Below are positions 1-11,427 of a stretch of DNA of 31,284 bases, piece after piece. The translations under genes and the position numbers were made by a program. The notes below the pieces were generated by a model. That model was not told the DNA's origin and did not search any database. It saw only the letters and a program-made list of their open reading frames with translations. This DNA comes from Beroe ovata (Eukaryota; Ctenophora; Nuda; Beroida; Beroidae), in contig CAMPET010000350.1 of the NCBI GenBank assembly GCA_946803715.1, positions 32,388-63,671 of the forward strand. Direction: 5' to 3'. Each line of letters opens with the position of its first letter. Position 1 is the first letter of the stretch.

Positions 1-540
1 TAATAATAATAATAATAATAAGTGTAATTTAGACACCGCTATTAAGCTTAAAAACCTATACTCTGCAGTGTAAAATACTGATAACCTAAAATTCTAGCAG
101 GAACAAATTAAATAGAAAAACGAAAACGGTCTAAAACTAGAAGTTCAGCTATGAAAAATTGCTTGCTTGAATAAAACTGTCGTGTTACCGACATTAATAG
201 AAAAGACTGAAAATTCTTAAAAACAACTTTAAAAACGACATTTACAAAACATTAATAACAGATATTAAATAACGGATATCAAAAGCAGAAACATAACATT
301 CCAAGTAGGTTCCCAATGACAGGAAATTGTCAAAACAATTTAATAATTTAGTTGTAATAAGTTATGATAAACATTACCAATTCCAACATAACCAAATAAC
401 TCATCAAGATAAGGTGGAGCAAGACCTTTGACTGACTTGAAGACTTGTAGAGCAAGTTTGAATATTATCCTTTTCTTGCTGGGGAGCCAATGAAGGGTTT
501 TCAAGTCGTCTTCCATGTGACTATATTTATATTTGCCCAT
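1..540 (-). mobile_element. 3' fragment of a non-LTR (LINE) retrotransposon
   Basis: The minus-strand reading at 340-540 contains LHWLPSKKRIIFKLALQVFK followed by GLAPPYLDELF. This is the hallmark block near the C-terminal end of many LINE reverse transcriptases (typical form: LHWLPV..RI.FK....VFK...GLAP.YL.ELL). The rest of the ORF is missing, so this is a 5'-truncated dead copy. A (TAA)n tract at 1-20 lies at the element's 3' side, as expected for CR1/L2-type elements with microsatellite tails. The stretch between (about 21-339) is AT-rich and holds no coding that I can support; it may be element 3' UTR. The clade is not determined. An N sits at 547. Confidence 0.7.
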
Positions 541-644
541 TACCAGTNTTCATCAGAAATATAAGAGTGATTGATTCCTTGATCAATCAATGCACCTGAC
601 TAGTATATTTGGTAGTGACTATAGTATTGGTAGTGAGGACTAAC

Positions 645-3600
645 CTGGCTGGTATTGGTAGTGAGGATGAGGTACTTGGCATCACCACTCCAGTACACAC
701 CAGTACACACCTCCGAGTCAGTACCACTCTTATACACCACATCCGTGTCAAATACCACCACCGGTAACTGACACACTCCTGCGAACACGGAGTTATGTCG
801 CAGCAGGGAAACTAGAACTTGGGCGCGAATCGATAGGAATTGTTATCGGTTTTGGCGGGAAAGCGAAACGGAAATTTTGGTTTCGGTTTCAACAATAAGT
901 CTAGTTTCCAATTGATTCCCCAACATCTGCATACACTGCATCACGTACCTATGTAGAGCGTTGATGGTGTGACAGCGGCGAATATCGACTTGTTAACATC
1001 AGCTGACGTCACGGGGCACCATTGGAGAGCTGTGATTGGTTCCCGAGACAGTGTCAGCTGGGATGGCTGAGTTCCGGGCGCGCACTGCAGGATAGATGCT
1101 TCATCAAACTTCACAAATGAGGTGATAATTCAGAGCCTTGGAATCAACTCAAATTGAAGTTCTAGAACGATTTTCATCATTGAAGGAATATCCACCCCCA
1201 GATAACCTATACCTGGTAGAACTGTATAGTATTCCCGGCCACCACGGCGGCGTGACACCCACTCGCACTGAGACACACCCAACTCCCCTCCTTCACCAGA
1301 CACTCCGACTCATCCCTGCCGTCGGGGGAGGGCGGGTGTACGAACTCCTGGACCGTCGTTCGGCGGTATTTGGCGGAGGAGATACTCCAGATTTTGACGA
1401 AGAGGTTCTCGCTGCTTAGTGTTACCACGAGGTTTCGCTTGGGGTTGCAGTCGAAACTTGTGATCTGGAAGGTTAGGAGTGAGTGTGGGAGATTTCGAAT
1501 GAAGTCGGAGAGGAGTCTGTCGAAACGTGATAAAGTCCTGCCACTTATTTTTGGTTATTTAGATATTCTTGTCTTTGAAATATCTGGCAGGATTCCAAAA
1601 ATTCAACGAAAAATTGACTATATGTTTTTCAAAACTGTACCGGTTTCTCTACGGGGTCTATGACAGTAGCGTGAAGGGGGTAGGGGATGTGGGGTGTGTT
1701 CTTGTTGTTGTTTAACTGATGTGTGGTCACAAAGCTCTTCATAGCTGAAAAACATTGAGTATGAGTGAAGCTTGTCACCAGATATCTTGCACAAAGTTGT
1801 ACGTCATACTCCACGAATTTGAACAGAACTTCTTTCTTGACATTACTAGGTATACTCTTGACACCACTTGACTCCTGACACCACTTTTTACCTGGTAGTA
1901 AGATATGAAGCATGTGTAACGACCACACGTGCACTGTCGCAGTCAGATGTTTGGAATATCCGCACACAGCCACTGCATCCGACAACTTTACTGCACTTGA
2001 TAGCTGCAGGAAGATAAATGTGCATTGTGTGTCCGAATTTTCATAAGAGGAAAGTTTCGGAGAAGATAGTGACCTCGAACTATGGTTTCATGAACTTTTT
2101 CGTTGCCATATTTAAAACAAAGTCGATATATCATATGGGGATCAGAAATCCAACCTTTCTGTTTAAAATCTCATTGTCGTTGTCATCATTCTTTGATTTA
2201 CTTGATTCACCGTCAGTATTCAGATCAGGCTTGATTGCAGCCAGCCTATTCAACTCTGTTGTAACAGCCTGGAACAAGTGATGAACTCGGTTTTTTCCAT
2301 GACTTTAGAAAAGTCAAATCGAAATCGACGGAAAATTTCGATGCCCGATCCAAATTTCTCCGCTCAATCCGAACTTCTTGACTCACCTGACACACAAGTT
2401 GGCAGAAGACAATTGACACCGCTGATTTAGGATCGGATGGGGTGTCACCCTCACTCCCAAATGCCCGGTGGTTGACACTCATCACTGATTCCAGCATATC
2501 AGGATTATTACCACATGAGGCGGAAACAACCTCACGAACTGTTAAATATTAGAGATGAGCTTGCCTATATAATCGAGTTTGCCACTGTTTAATCCTATAT
2601 GCGTAATGCGTCCCCATTCCCCAAGTTACCTGCGACATCAGACAGTTTCTCAAACAGGTTTACATCTTTACAACACAGTTTCATCATGTGGAGACAGCTC
2701 TTAACACGGGGAATCGTGAAGAGGCCCCTGAACCGGATGTTGGGGGTCGTCATCTGTGCCTCGTATACGGCAAGGTGACAGAGGGGTTGCAGAGCGTTGA
2801 CAATTCCGTAACTGCACAGCGCCTGTGGGGCGGGAGATTGGGGAGATATTGAGGGGGAGTACGAATCTTGGGGGAGTTAGGGAGTAGGAATCTTGGGGTT
2901 TTTATTTCCGGTAATTCATGCTTACCGGCGCGTGTTGCGGGTAAACTGCGACGAGGTTGATCAGATGACTGACAACATCTCGAGACACCAGGACCTGAGC
3001 GGTTTCGATGACACGCTGCAACGCATCTATCCTGTCATCAGCCAGCTTGATTGACATGGCTTGTTTGCAGAGTGGGGGTGTGGAGTGGACTGCTGTCTCA
3101 TTCGAACCTCCCTGATGAGGGGAGAGAAGTGGGGAGATGATTATATCAGATAGGAGAAAACCTGGAATTCTAAACATTGATTTATAGAAAAACTGTAATT
3201 TTGATCTGAAATGTGACTCGATAAACTACTCGAGTTTTTCAAAAACTCAACTCTACAATTGTAAAAAACATGCTACCTCTGCTGCACTATCACCGTGGTG
3301 ATAAGCATCCATTGAGTGTTGTCCGAGGGGATCGCCACCCTCAGGCAGACATATGGGTTCAGGGGAGCTGCTTCTCTTACACGTCATACCTTATATGGAT
3401 AAATAGGGTGTATGACCATATAAGGATGAAGTATTATTCTTCAAATTAGGAAATCAGTTCCTCCGTGAAAGTGGGAAAGTGTTCGGTAGATCAAGTGAGA
3501 TCAATCTTTGGACACTTTATTTACCGTAAGATCGGAGGAAAGTGTCAGGGTTGGTAACTGGTGCGGTCACCGGAGAAGGAACTCGGAATGGGTTGCCACA

Positions 3601-6498
3601 CAACTTGCTTTCTGAAAATGGGGAGGATTTTAAGTGCCACCAACAGCGAAGAAATTCATAGCAAGCAGAATTAGAATGCGATTTCCTCAGAAGTAACAAA
3701 ATAGATTAGAGGAAATTGAAAATTTTCCGATTTCCGAGCAGCAAGCAGTTGCCTCTCTCTTTCTCACCGGTGACGGCAGGTCCAATAAGGTCGGGAGCTG
3801 TGTTTGATCTCCCTCTGCTCGGAGTCCGGTGTCTGCCATCACCAGTTGTAGCAGCGGCTTCCTGGTGGAGAGACAAGAGTGAGATGGGAGTCATTCATGA
3901 GTTCGAAAACGGAATAACATGCAATCCTGTGAACTTCTCCGATGATTCCTTGCAAACGTAGGAACGATATGCTCGGATAGGGAAGTAATGCGCTTGCTTC
4001 TTTGTAGATTGATTTGCATACACGAATGCTTGAAGTTTTGGGGGAAATCGGATCACAGAACACACTCATATCTATCACATGGGCTTCATGGATCAGACTC
4101 CGAATCATGAGCATGCTGACATCCTACTCACTTGGTCAGGCTCAGCAATAGCCGGTTCAGCAGGCTACAGATATGTTTGACATCAGGATATCGAACACGT
4201 AACCATAGCAACACGAATCAAAGCAACACGACTGGTTCACGTGATACAATCACGCACTGACTGCCACGCGTTACCATGGTGACGAATGATTTACTAACCA
4301 GATCTTGGATCTCCTGAATAAAAGTTGGTCCAGTTCTCCTCTCGTCAATTTCCTCAATCAATCTCTGTCGAGGTGTTATCATCCGGTATATGCTCTCCTC
4401 TGCCTGATAATGGGAGCATTGGAGTTCGAATCACGATGAGGTGGCGGGTTTTTTCTCCTCGAGAGAGATTTAATTATTTCAACCCCAGAATTATCGACAA
4501 AAACTTCACTGATCCATCAACCATGTTGGAGGGATGCCAACTCACATCTGGACTAGGGTTGTCGAGGAGATATGTAATGAGATTGTCCACAGTGCGAGAT
4601 GAGGAGTCAGGCACTGCCTCCAGAGCCCGGTCAATGCTAGCTGCCGTGAATCCCATTTCAAGAAGGGGCCGGACAATCAGTCTGGGGTGGAGTTTAAAAT
4701 CTATCCGGTCACCAGCCTAAATTTTCCCCACTTTTGATCGTTAAACTTAATATAAAGGGAATGGTATTGCTATTAGAAAATAAGCAAACAAACAAGTACT
4801 CACGATATCTGCTCGCTGGAGAAGAAGCTATCTCCCACAGTCTGTCCCTGGCTGGTTCCGGGAGGTGGGGCGTTAACAAAGTCCAGCGGGGGTGCAACCC
4901 CCGTCGGGGAATCAGGAGCTGGGGTGAGGGAGGGGTGAGTGGGAGAAGGGGCAATTGAAGTAAATTGAAATTGGAGCCAACGATTGAATATTCGACCATT
5001 TTCAAAACAAGATTAAGATTGAATTCGCAGTTTATCTCAGTTTAATTGCACTAATTAGAGATAATTACTCCACTAATTACCACTTCTCGACGTACTGTAT
5101 CCCATGAGAAAGTGGTTTTGGGTTGTTATACCGAAATTTCCTGATGAAGATGAGGACGTGAGTCCGGCGGCGTCGGGACGGGTTGAGAAGAAGGAGGGAA
5201 GTGCTCCAGGCATGTTGCTGGATGCTGAAAATGAATTGTTATTTGTCTGAAAATGGCGTAATTTTGTTCAATTATATTAGGAAACTGGGGAGGCATGCCA
5301 ACTCGAAATGACTATGAGAGAATGTGCTTGAATCTCGGAGTTGTGAATGGAAGATGAAATTTGAAACCCTAGAGCCCCAGGAATCAAGACTGTTCACTCT
5401 GGTCACACTTGACACGACAAAGAGAGCCCCAAGAGAGTGCCATTCCATGAAGTAAAAAACCCTCTATGTCACTCAAAAAAAGATAATAAATCAAAGGCTT
5501 TCTTCCCCATATTCACACGCACACAACTCACAACTACTGTCAGTATGATTGTTACTCCTCAGAGGGTTAGTCTGCCAGGGAGGTGCTGAAGACGCGCACA
5601 CGGCAGACCGCGCCGCGCACTCACACATCGTCACTCCGGAGGGTGTAGTGCGCGTCTCCCCTCCGCAATCAACAAAGAATTCGCCTGACACATGCGCGCA
5701 CACACGTGCACACGCGTTAGTTTTCACACTCATACACGGGAGTTAGGTTACGGTTAAGTTACGATAAGATAAGGGACTAGTCTGTTTTAGATATGGGGCA
5801 TTGGGGCGGTTACTCACAGAGAGTCCCTATGGAAGAGGATCGTCGAAAGGAGGTTTCATTATCTGCTGTCGGTGTGTAGTGCTCCTTGATCAAGATTGCG
5901 GCAACTCTCTCCAGCTCACCCAGTGACACGTTCTTCTGAGAGAGTCGTAAAATTGTGTAATTTTAGGTCCAGGTTTTGCTATCTTGAAACGTTATGCGGG
6001 TGTCACACTGTCTCCGTAAATATTGATTTCTGATGGTCTTCATACCCAGATATATACATATCACTCAACCTGAATACATGCAGAGGAAGTAGCAAGATCA
6101 ATGAGTTTCATGAGCGGATCCTCCAGATCCAACTCGCTGATGATAGGGCAGTACGTCTTGTGTTTGAGAAGGAGTCCCATACTACACACAGCACTGAACT
6201 GTAGAGCCAGATTTCGGATGTTCACTTCCACAGCACGATCGTAGCTCACTTCTGCGTTACCTAGTGTGGAGTAAATACTGTTGTTAGGGGTAGCAAGATT
6301 CCCAAATTTCCACCGTATCAATCAGATCCACTTAAACAGATGTATCAATTTCATCATCAATTCTTACCATAAGTTATGACAGGTTTATTGAGCGCTAGCT
6401 CCACCAAACTGAACACGTGTTTCAGAGGAATGTTCAGAGCATCAAGATCCATGGTATCTGCACGAGGCTGTGCCACGAGATTGGATACCGACTCGTTC
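645..6498 (-). CDS. HERC1: HERC1-like giant E3 ubiquitin ligase, internal part (UBA and WD40 region), 19 exons
   Basis: HERC1 is a very large cytosolic/Golgi-associated HECT ubiquitin ligase with RCC1, SPRY, UBA, WD40 and HECT parts. Exon models (5' to 3'): 6498-6368, 6260-6070, 5935-5818, 5224-5081, 4918-4804, 4681-4546, 4364-4299, 4123-about 4079, 3861-3768, 3611-3525, about 3378-3277, 3111-2926, 2822-2630, 2538-2387, 1985-1892, 1744-1641, 1464-1213, 1084-949, 778-645. Phases agree at almost every junction; the exons near 4123-4079 and 3378-3277 are the weakest. Exon 4681-4546 carries a UBA-like motif (LLEMGFTAASIDRALEAV, then NLITYLLDNPS). Exons from 1985 on carry WD40 strands (VHVWSL, VKIWSI, ITALQW, CTGVYWSGDAKYLIL). 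Exons 5224-5081 and 4918-4804 are Ser/Pro-rich linkers. UBA followed by WD40 in that order fits HERC1; another UBA+WD40 giant protein is possible. RCC1, SPRY and HECT parts are not in view, so both ends are open. First and last exons read into the gene without start or stop. Confidence 0.65.
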
Positions 6499-7047
6499 CT
6501 GTTGTGGAGGAGAGATGGTAGTGAGGTGCATCCTAATCCCCCCCAAAATAAAATTGAGAGGTATATTGGTTATATTCTGGCTATCCTAATTGTAATCTGA
6601 AGAGAAGGTATGGCAGTGCCACTTTCGCTGGACTAGTCCTCGACCGGGGCCTGTCTGATTCTCGGCCCCGGTCGACCATATTGAACACTGACTTTTGTCC
6701 TATTTTTGGTACAACACGAGTGCCCTGAGTGTAACGTCCGTCATACTGCTCACCCACTCTCTTCTCAATAAAATGAGATGATTGGATTTCCTAGAAATTA
6801 TAATCTGTTCTATACTACGGCAGTTGAGCTATAAGCGATCATGTTTTCATACATGTTTTCTGACAAAGGTCAGAGGTGTTACTTTTATCGGTTGTTACAA
6901 TACTTGTCAAAAATCCACTCCTCAACTGAATATACTGTAACAACAGATGGTCCTGGGAGCAGTTGGAAATCATTTTTCACATTATTTGCGTCAAAACGCA
7001 GCAGTTAGTGCAGACCACTCGAATCTTGCTATAATCTGTTCTTTCAG
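6499..7047. other. Non-coding stretch between HERC1-like exons and the PAN-PLAT gene
   Basis: No exon with good splice signals was seen on either strand. It holds a strong GC-rich hairpin (6640-6675), an adjacent 10-bp palindrome (6630-6639) and an AATAAA on the plus strand near 6768. It ends in a polypyrimidine-AG acceptor at 7047 just before the next gene. The upstream exon expected for the HERC1-like gene (it must end in phase 2) was not found here. Confidence 0.5.
6640..6675. repeat. Perfect 12-bp GC-rich inverted repeat (hairpin)
   Basis: Arms 6640-6651 (tcgaccggggcc) and 6664-6675 (ggccccggtcga) are exact reverse complements around a 12-nt loop. The palindrome ggactagtcc (6630-6639) abuts it. 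Function unknown. Confidence 0.85.
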
Positions 7048-7076
7048 AATTAACTCAACGCATTATCGACCAGCAT

Positions 7077-8096
7077 ATGGCTGTCCAACTAAAGCTTACT
7101 TTGGCGGCGCTAGTGCTGAGCATCACTTCAGCCGCTCTATACAGCATCAAGGGGGCTGGCTACTGCACCAAAGGAACAGACGCAATTAATTACGCCGGCA
7201 GAAGCAGAATAAGCCGGAATCTCGACTGCAGAAGACTGTGTGACAACAACAATCTCTGCAGGGGGTACAGTCTGAACAGAGGGGCGGGAACTTGCTACAC
7301 GTACACGTCCCGGATGCTGGAGCCCACGTACCGGGGAACAGCAGAAGAGTGTTTCGTCAAGGACACGGGGTTCATCGTGAGCAAGGGTGCGTGTTCGGGG
7401 GGCCAGCAGGGTACCTCTGCAACTCAAGTAGAACACGTGCAAGGTTGTCTGGAAATCTGCCAAGCCGATCCTCTTTGTATGGGCTTCACGTTTGATGTCA
7501 CGTGGAACATTCGGAGGTGCACAACGACCACATCTCAGGGAGTGGTCGGCGATAACACCAACATGGTCAAACGATGTGCATCCCGATCTAACATCAAGTA
7601 CACACTGTACGTGAGGACGCTGGAAATCCAATGGGCCGAAACTGATGATGTTGACGAAATGAAGTGGAAGATATCGGGAAGTAAGGGCGTGGTCCACACT
7701 CCCCCCGGGGAAATTGACGACCCTGACAGAGATGATCTTGAAAAGGGAAATGTGGATAAGTACGAGTTCATGATGCCAGATGTAGGGGATGTCCAGTCCT
7801 TTACCATAATCGGAAGATCAGGATCAAAGGACAGGTGGTGTCCTGACTACGTGAGTAACAAGGGGTCATCGGATACTGACTGAAGTCGGGAGACAAACTT
7901 AATTGCATAGTAACACTTTAAGGGAGTGGTGTGTTTGGTGACACATGTCATTTCATCAAATTTGTTTCAGATTCATTTGACGACGGAACTTGACCCGATA
8001 CCAAGAGTATTTAAAAACCACCAACAAGCTTGCACCTGGGGATCGTATATAAGCGAGACTCTTCAACGGGAAATAAGCCTCGACGCTGAGAGTTAG
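7077..8096 (+). CDS. Secreted protein with two PAN/Apple-like domains and a PLAT-like C-terminal domain, 2 exons
   Basis: Exons 7077-7850 and 7971-8096 join in phase 0 (donor TAC|gtgagt, acceptor tttgtttcag|ATT), giving 299 aa. Without splicing the frame stops early at 7883. Residues 1-20 form a signal peptide (MAVQLKLTLAALVLSITSAA). Two six-cysteine PAN/Apple-like modules follow: Cys 30, 51, 55, 61, 73, 92 and Cys 106, 124, 128, 134, 148, 167. From about residue 173 the sequence resembles PLAT/LH2 (YTLYVRT start, DVGDVQSFTIIGR, then W..DYI at the exon junction). PAN modules bind protein or carbohydrate; PLAT domains bind lipid or protein surfaces. The product is therefore probably an extracellular adhesive or recognition protein. 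No catalytic part is visible. A splice-acceptor motif ends 29 nt before the ATG. The gene lies between two minus-strand genes and may sit in an intron of one of them. PAN is fairly sure; PLAT is moderate. Confidence 0.75.
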
Positions 8097-8165
8097 ACAC
8101 TCGCATGGAAAACATGGACCAGTTTCCGAGTTTCCTGTTCTCGGCCATGAAATGAAGTTGCGATG

Positions 8166-10834
8166 TTCTTTTGTGCAATGTATTCCTATGTATTCTCATG
8201 TATTTTTGGACGCTCAATCGATTCCTGACCGAATTCTGACCTTATCTCACTCCCCTGAGGAGCTATTCGCTCTGTTACTTTGAGCCACATACCTAGGAAG
8301 AAACTGGAATTTTCACCGATTTCCAAGTCAGCTAGCCCTGAAATTCCTTCAGATTCAGGTTCTACGACCAAAAATAGGCTAGGAACACTATCTCCCAGTA
8401 TCTTTACTGAAAAAAAGTTTTTGGCCATAGTGTGTCCCATTGATTTTAGTGTTTTTGTAGCGTTTGCTTCCCAAGGGAGAGAAATCGTCATTTGGGCGTG
8501 GTTTCACTGCACGTGTGAACTTAACATGATCGTAACGAGGGTTGATTTTTGTAGTGTGAGAGTAGGAGAGATGATTTTGTGGAAAATAAGTGTCGTAAGT
8601 ACCGGTAAAGACTTCATTAGAGACCTCCGAAAATGAAGTAGAAAAGTGTGGAGTCATTCACTTCATTTTCTACCAATACTCTGATCAGAAATTCGAATAA
8701 TTTTTTTTGCTGTATTTTCATGCAAATACCATCGATTCCCATGTATTTTTGGACGCTGAATCGGTTCCTGACCGAATTTTGGCCTTATCTCGCTCCCCTG
8801 AGGAGCTATTCGCTCTGTTACTTGAGCCACATACCTAGGAAAAAAATGGAATTTTCACCGATTTCCAAGTCAGCTAGCCCTGAAATTCCTTCAGATTCAG
8901 ATTCTACGACCAAAAATAGGCCAGGAACACTATTTCCCAGTATGTTTACTGAAAAAAAGTTTAGCCATAGTGTGTCCCATTGATTTTAGCGTTTTTGTAG
9001 CGTTTGCTTCCCAGGGGAGAGAAATCGTCATTTGGGCGTGCTTTCACTGCACGTGTGAACTTAACATGATCGTAACGAGGGTTGATTTTTGTAGTGTTGG
9101 AGTAGGAGAGATGATTTGGTGGAAAATTAGTGTCGTTAATGCTGATAAAGACTTCATTAGAGACGTTTAAAAATGAGGTAGAAAAGTGTGGAGTCATTCG
9201 CTTCATTTTCTACCAATACTCTGATCAGAAATTCGAAGAAATTTTTTTGCTGTATTTTCATGCAAATACCATCGATTCCCATGTATTTTTGGACGCTGAA
9301 TCGGTTCCTGACCGAATTTTGGCCTAATCTCGCTCCCCTGAGGAGCTATTCGCTCTGTTACTTTGAGCCACATACCTAGGAAGAAAATGGAATTTTCACC
9401 GATTTCCAAGTCAGCTAGCCCTGAAATTCCTTCAGATTCGGATTCTACGACCAAAAATAGGCCAGGAACACTATTTCCCAGTATGTTTACTGAAAAAAAG
9501 TTTTTGGCCATAGTGTGTCCCATTGATTTTAGCGTTTTTGTAGCGTTTGCTTCCCAAGGGAGAGAAATCGTCATTTGGGCGTGGTTTCATTGCACGTGTA
9601 AACTTAACATGATCGTAACGAGGGTTGATTTTTGTAGTGTGAGAGTAGGAGACATGATTTGGTGGAAAATTAGTGTCGTAAGTGCTGATTAAGACTTCAT
9701 TAGAGACGTTTAAAAATGAAGTAGAAAAGTGTGGAGTCATTCACTTCATTTTCTACCAATACTCTGATCAGAAATTCGAAGAAATTTTTTTGCTGTATTT
9801 TCATGCAAATACCATCGATTCCCATGTATTTTTGGACGCTGAATCGGTTCCTGACCGAATTTTGGCCTAATCTTGCTCCCCTGAGGAGCTATTCGCTCTG
9901 TTACTTTGAGCCACATTCCTAGGAAGAAAATGGAATTTTCACCGATTTCCATGTCAGCTAGCCCTGAAATTCCTTCAGATTCGGATTCTACGACCAAAAA
10001 TAGGCCAGGAACACTATTTCACAGTATGTTTACTGAAAAAAAGTTTTTGGCCATAGTGTGTCCCATTGATTTTAGCGTTTTTGTAGCGTTTGCTTCCCAG
10101 GGGAGAGAAATCGTCATTTGGGCATGGTTTCACTGCACGTGTGAACTTAACATGATCGTAACGAGGGTTGACTTTTGTAGTGTGAAAGTAGGAGAGATGA
10201 TTTGCTGGAAAATTAGTGTCGTAAATGCTGATTAAGACTTCATTAGAGACGTTCAAAAATGTAGTAGAAAAGTGTGGAGTCATTCACTTCATTTTCTACC
10301 AATACTCTGATCAGAAATTCGAAGAAATTTTTTGCTGTATTTTCATGCAAATACCATCGATTCCCATGTATTTTTGGACGCTGAATCGGTTCCTGACCGA
10401 ATTTTGGCCTTATCTCGCTCCCCTGAGGAGCTATTCGCTCTGTTACTTGAGCCACATACCTAGGAAAAAAATGGAATTTTCACCGATTTCCAAGTCAGCT
10501 AGCCCTGAAATTCCTTCAGATTCAGATTCTACGACCAAAAATAGGCCAGGAACACTATTTCCCAGTATGTTTACTGAAAAAAAGTTTAGCCATAGTGTGT
10601 CCCATTGATTTTAGCGTTTTTGTAGCGTTTGCTTCCCAGGGGAGAGAAATCGTCATTTGGGCGTGGTTTCACTGCACGTGTGAACTTAACATGATCGTAA
10701 CGAGGGTTGATTTTTGTAGTGTGAGAGTAGGAGAGATGATTTGGTGGAAAATCAGTGTCGTTAGTGCCGGTAAAGACTTCATTAGAGACCTCCGAAAATG
10801 AAGTAGAAAAGTGTGGAGTCATTCACTTCATTTT
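8166..10834. repeat. Tandem array of about five 542-bp units
   Basis: A shared landmark (tttttggacgct) recurs so that 'tggacgct' begins at 8207, 8750, 9290, 9833 and 10375, giving periods of 543, 540, 543 and 542 bp. Units are highly similar; the first starts degenerately near 8166 and the last breaks off near 10834. Each unit ends with an imperfect hairpin (aaaatgaag ... cttcatttt). Units 2 and 5 share small deletions (ttacttgag, and gtttagcc for gtttttggcc). Units 3 and 4 share ggcctaatct. Units 1 and 5 share a tail with gacctccgaaaatg. ORFs of 80-127 codons occur in several frames, but the period is not kept at a multiple of three and no frame runs through, so it is not a coding repeat. 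It resembles a local satellite-type array. Confidence 0.9.
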
Positions 10835-11427
10835 CTTATGGACATAGGTATTCGTAATTTTCTTGACTCAACTTCAAATTTCTAAATCTTCTCTAGATTT
10901 CAGCCGTCTCCGATCCTAAGTCAATAAGAGAACTATAGAGTTAATTTAACCCAACGCCCTATAATAATGTACTGACTGCAGTTCCGTGTTGTACAGTGTA
11001 CAATGTACAATGTTCTGTGTACAGTGTACTGCAAAGTACTCCTTGTTGTAGATGTAGCTGGTATAATAATTATAGTTGAACAGTGTTTGATGAGGATCAT
11101 AAGATCTAGCTCCATACTACGTCCCGTTGTTAGTTTATAACTTTCGCTCTCTTATCATTCATCGATAACTGCCCTTACGCGTATGAGGCAAAGTTCCATT
11201 TGCTGAATCCACATTTTATACACTGCTAAATGCTAATGTATTCTAGAATGTATGAGTTTAGTGTGCGTTAATTCAATCAGTTGTTAAAACAATACATTTC
11301 GAAATGCCAAACAAGTTGTTAAGTTTGTTGATGCCCCACTTACCAGGATACACTATTATGTAAACAATCATGTCTTAGTTCGAACAGTAATTTGTGGAAA
11401 TCCTATTTCCACACAAGATGTTCTTAC
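10835..11427. other. AT-rich non-coding stretch
   Basis: No supported exon. It contains a cluster of TGTACA-type palindromes at about 10990-11032. The missing 3' exons of the PH/PTB gene should lie at or left of this stretch, but no segment resembling the end of a PTB domain was recognised. Confidence 0.4.

Noticed and set aside
3700-4123. Long open minus-strand frame (3839-4114) as one HERC1 exon
   Set aside because: The downstream acceptor at 3861 and reading phases fit better with a short exon ending near 4079; the longer reading has no family support.
7137-7697. 186-codon ORF antisense to the PAN-PLAT gene
   Set aside because: Shadow of the strongly supported plus-strand frame; no domain or splice signals of its own.
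8046-8052. TATA-box-like sequence (tatataag) followed by a short ORF at 8104
   Set aside because: It lies inside the second coding exon of the PAN-PLAT gene, where the frame reads through it to a stop at 8094-8096.
8280-10801. Many 80-127-codon ORFs on both strands in the tandem array
   Set aside because: They are copies of the same repeat in several frames; the period is not held at a multiple of three and none shows a known domain or splice support.
8166-10834. CRISPR-like array
   Set aside because: The repeat unit is 542 bp with no short-repeat/unique-spacer structure, and the genome is eukaryotic.
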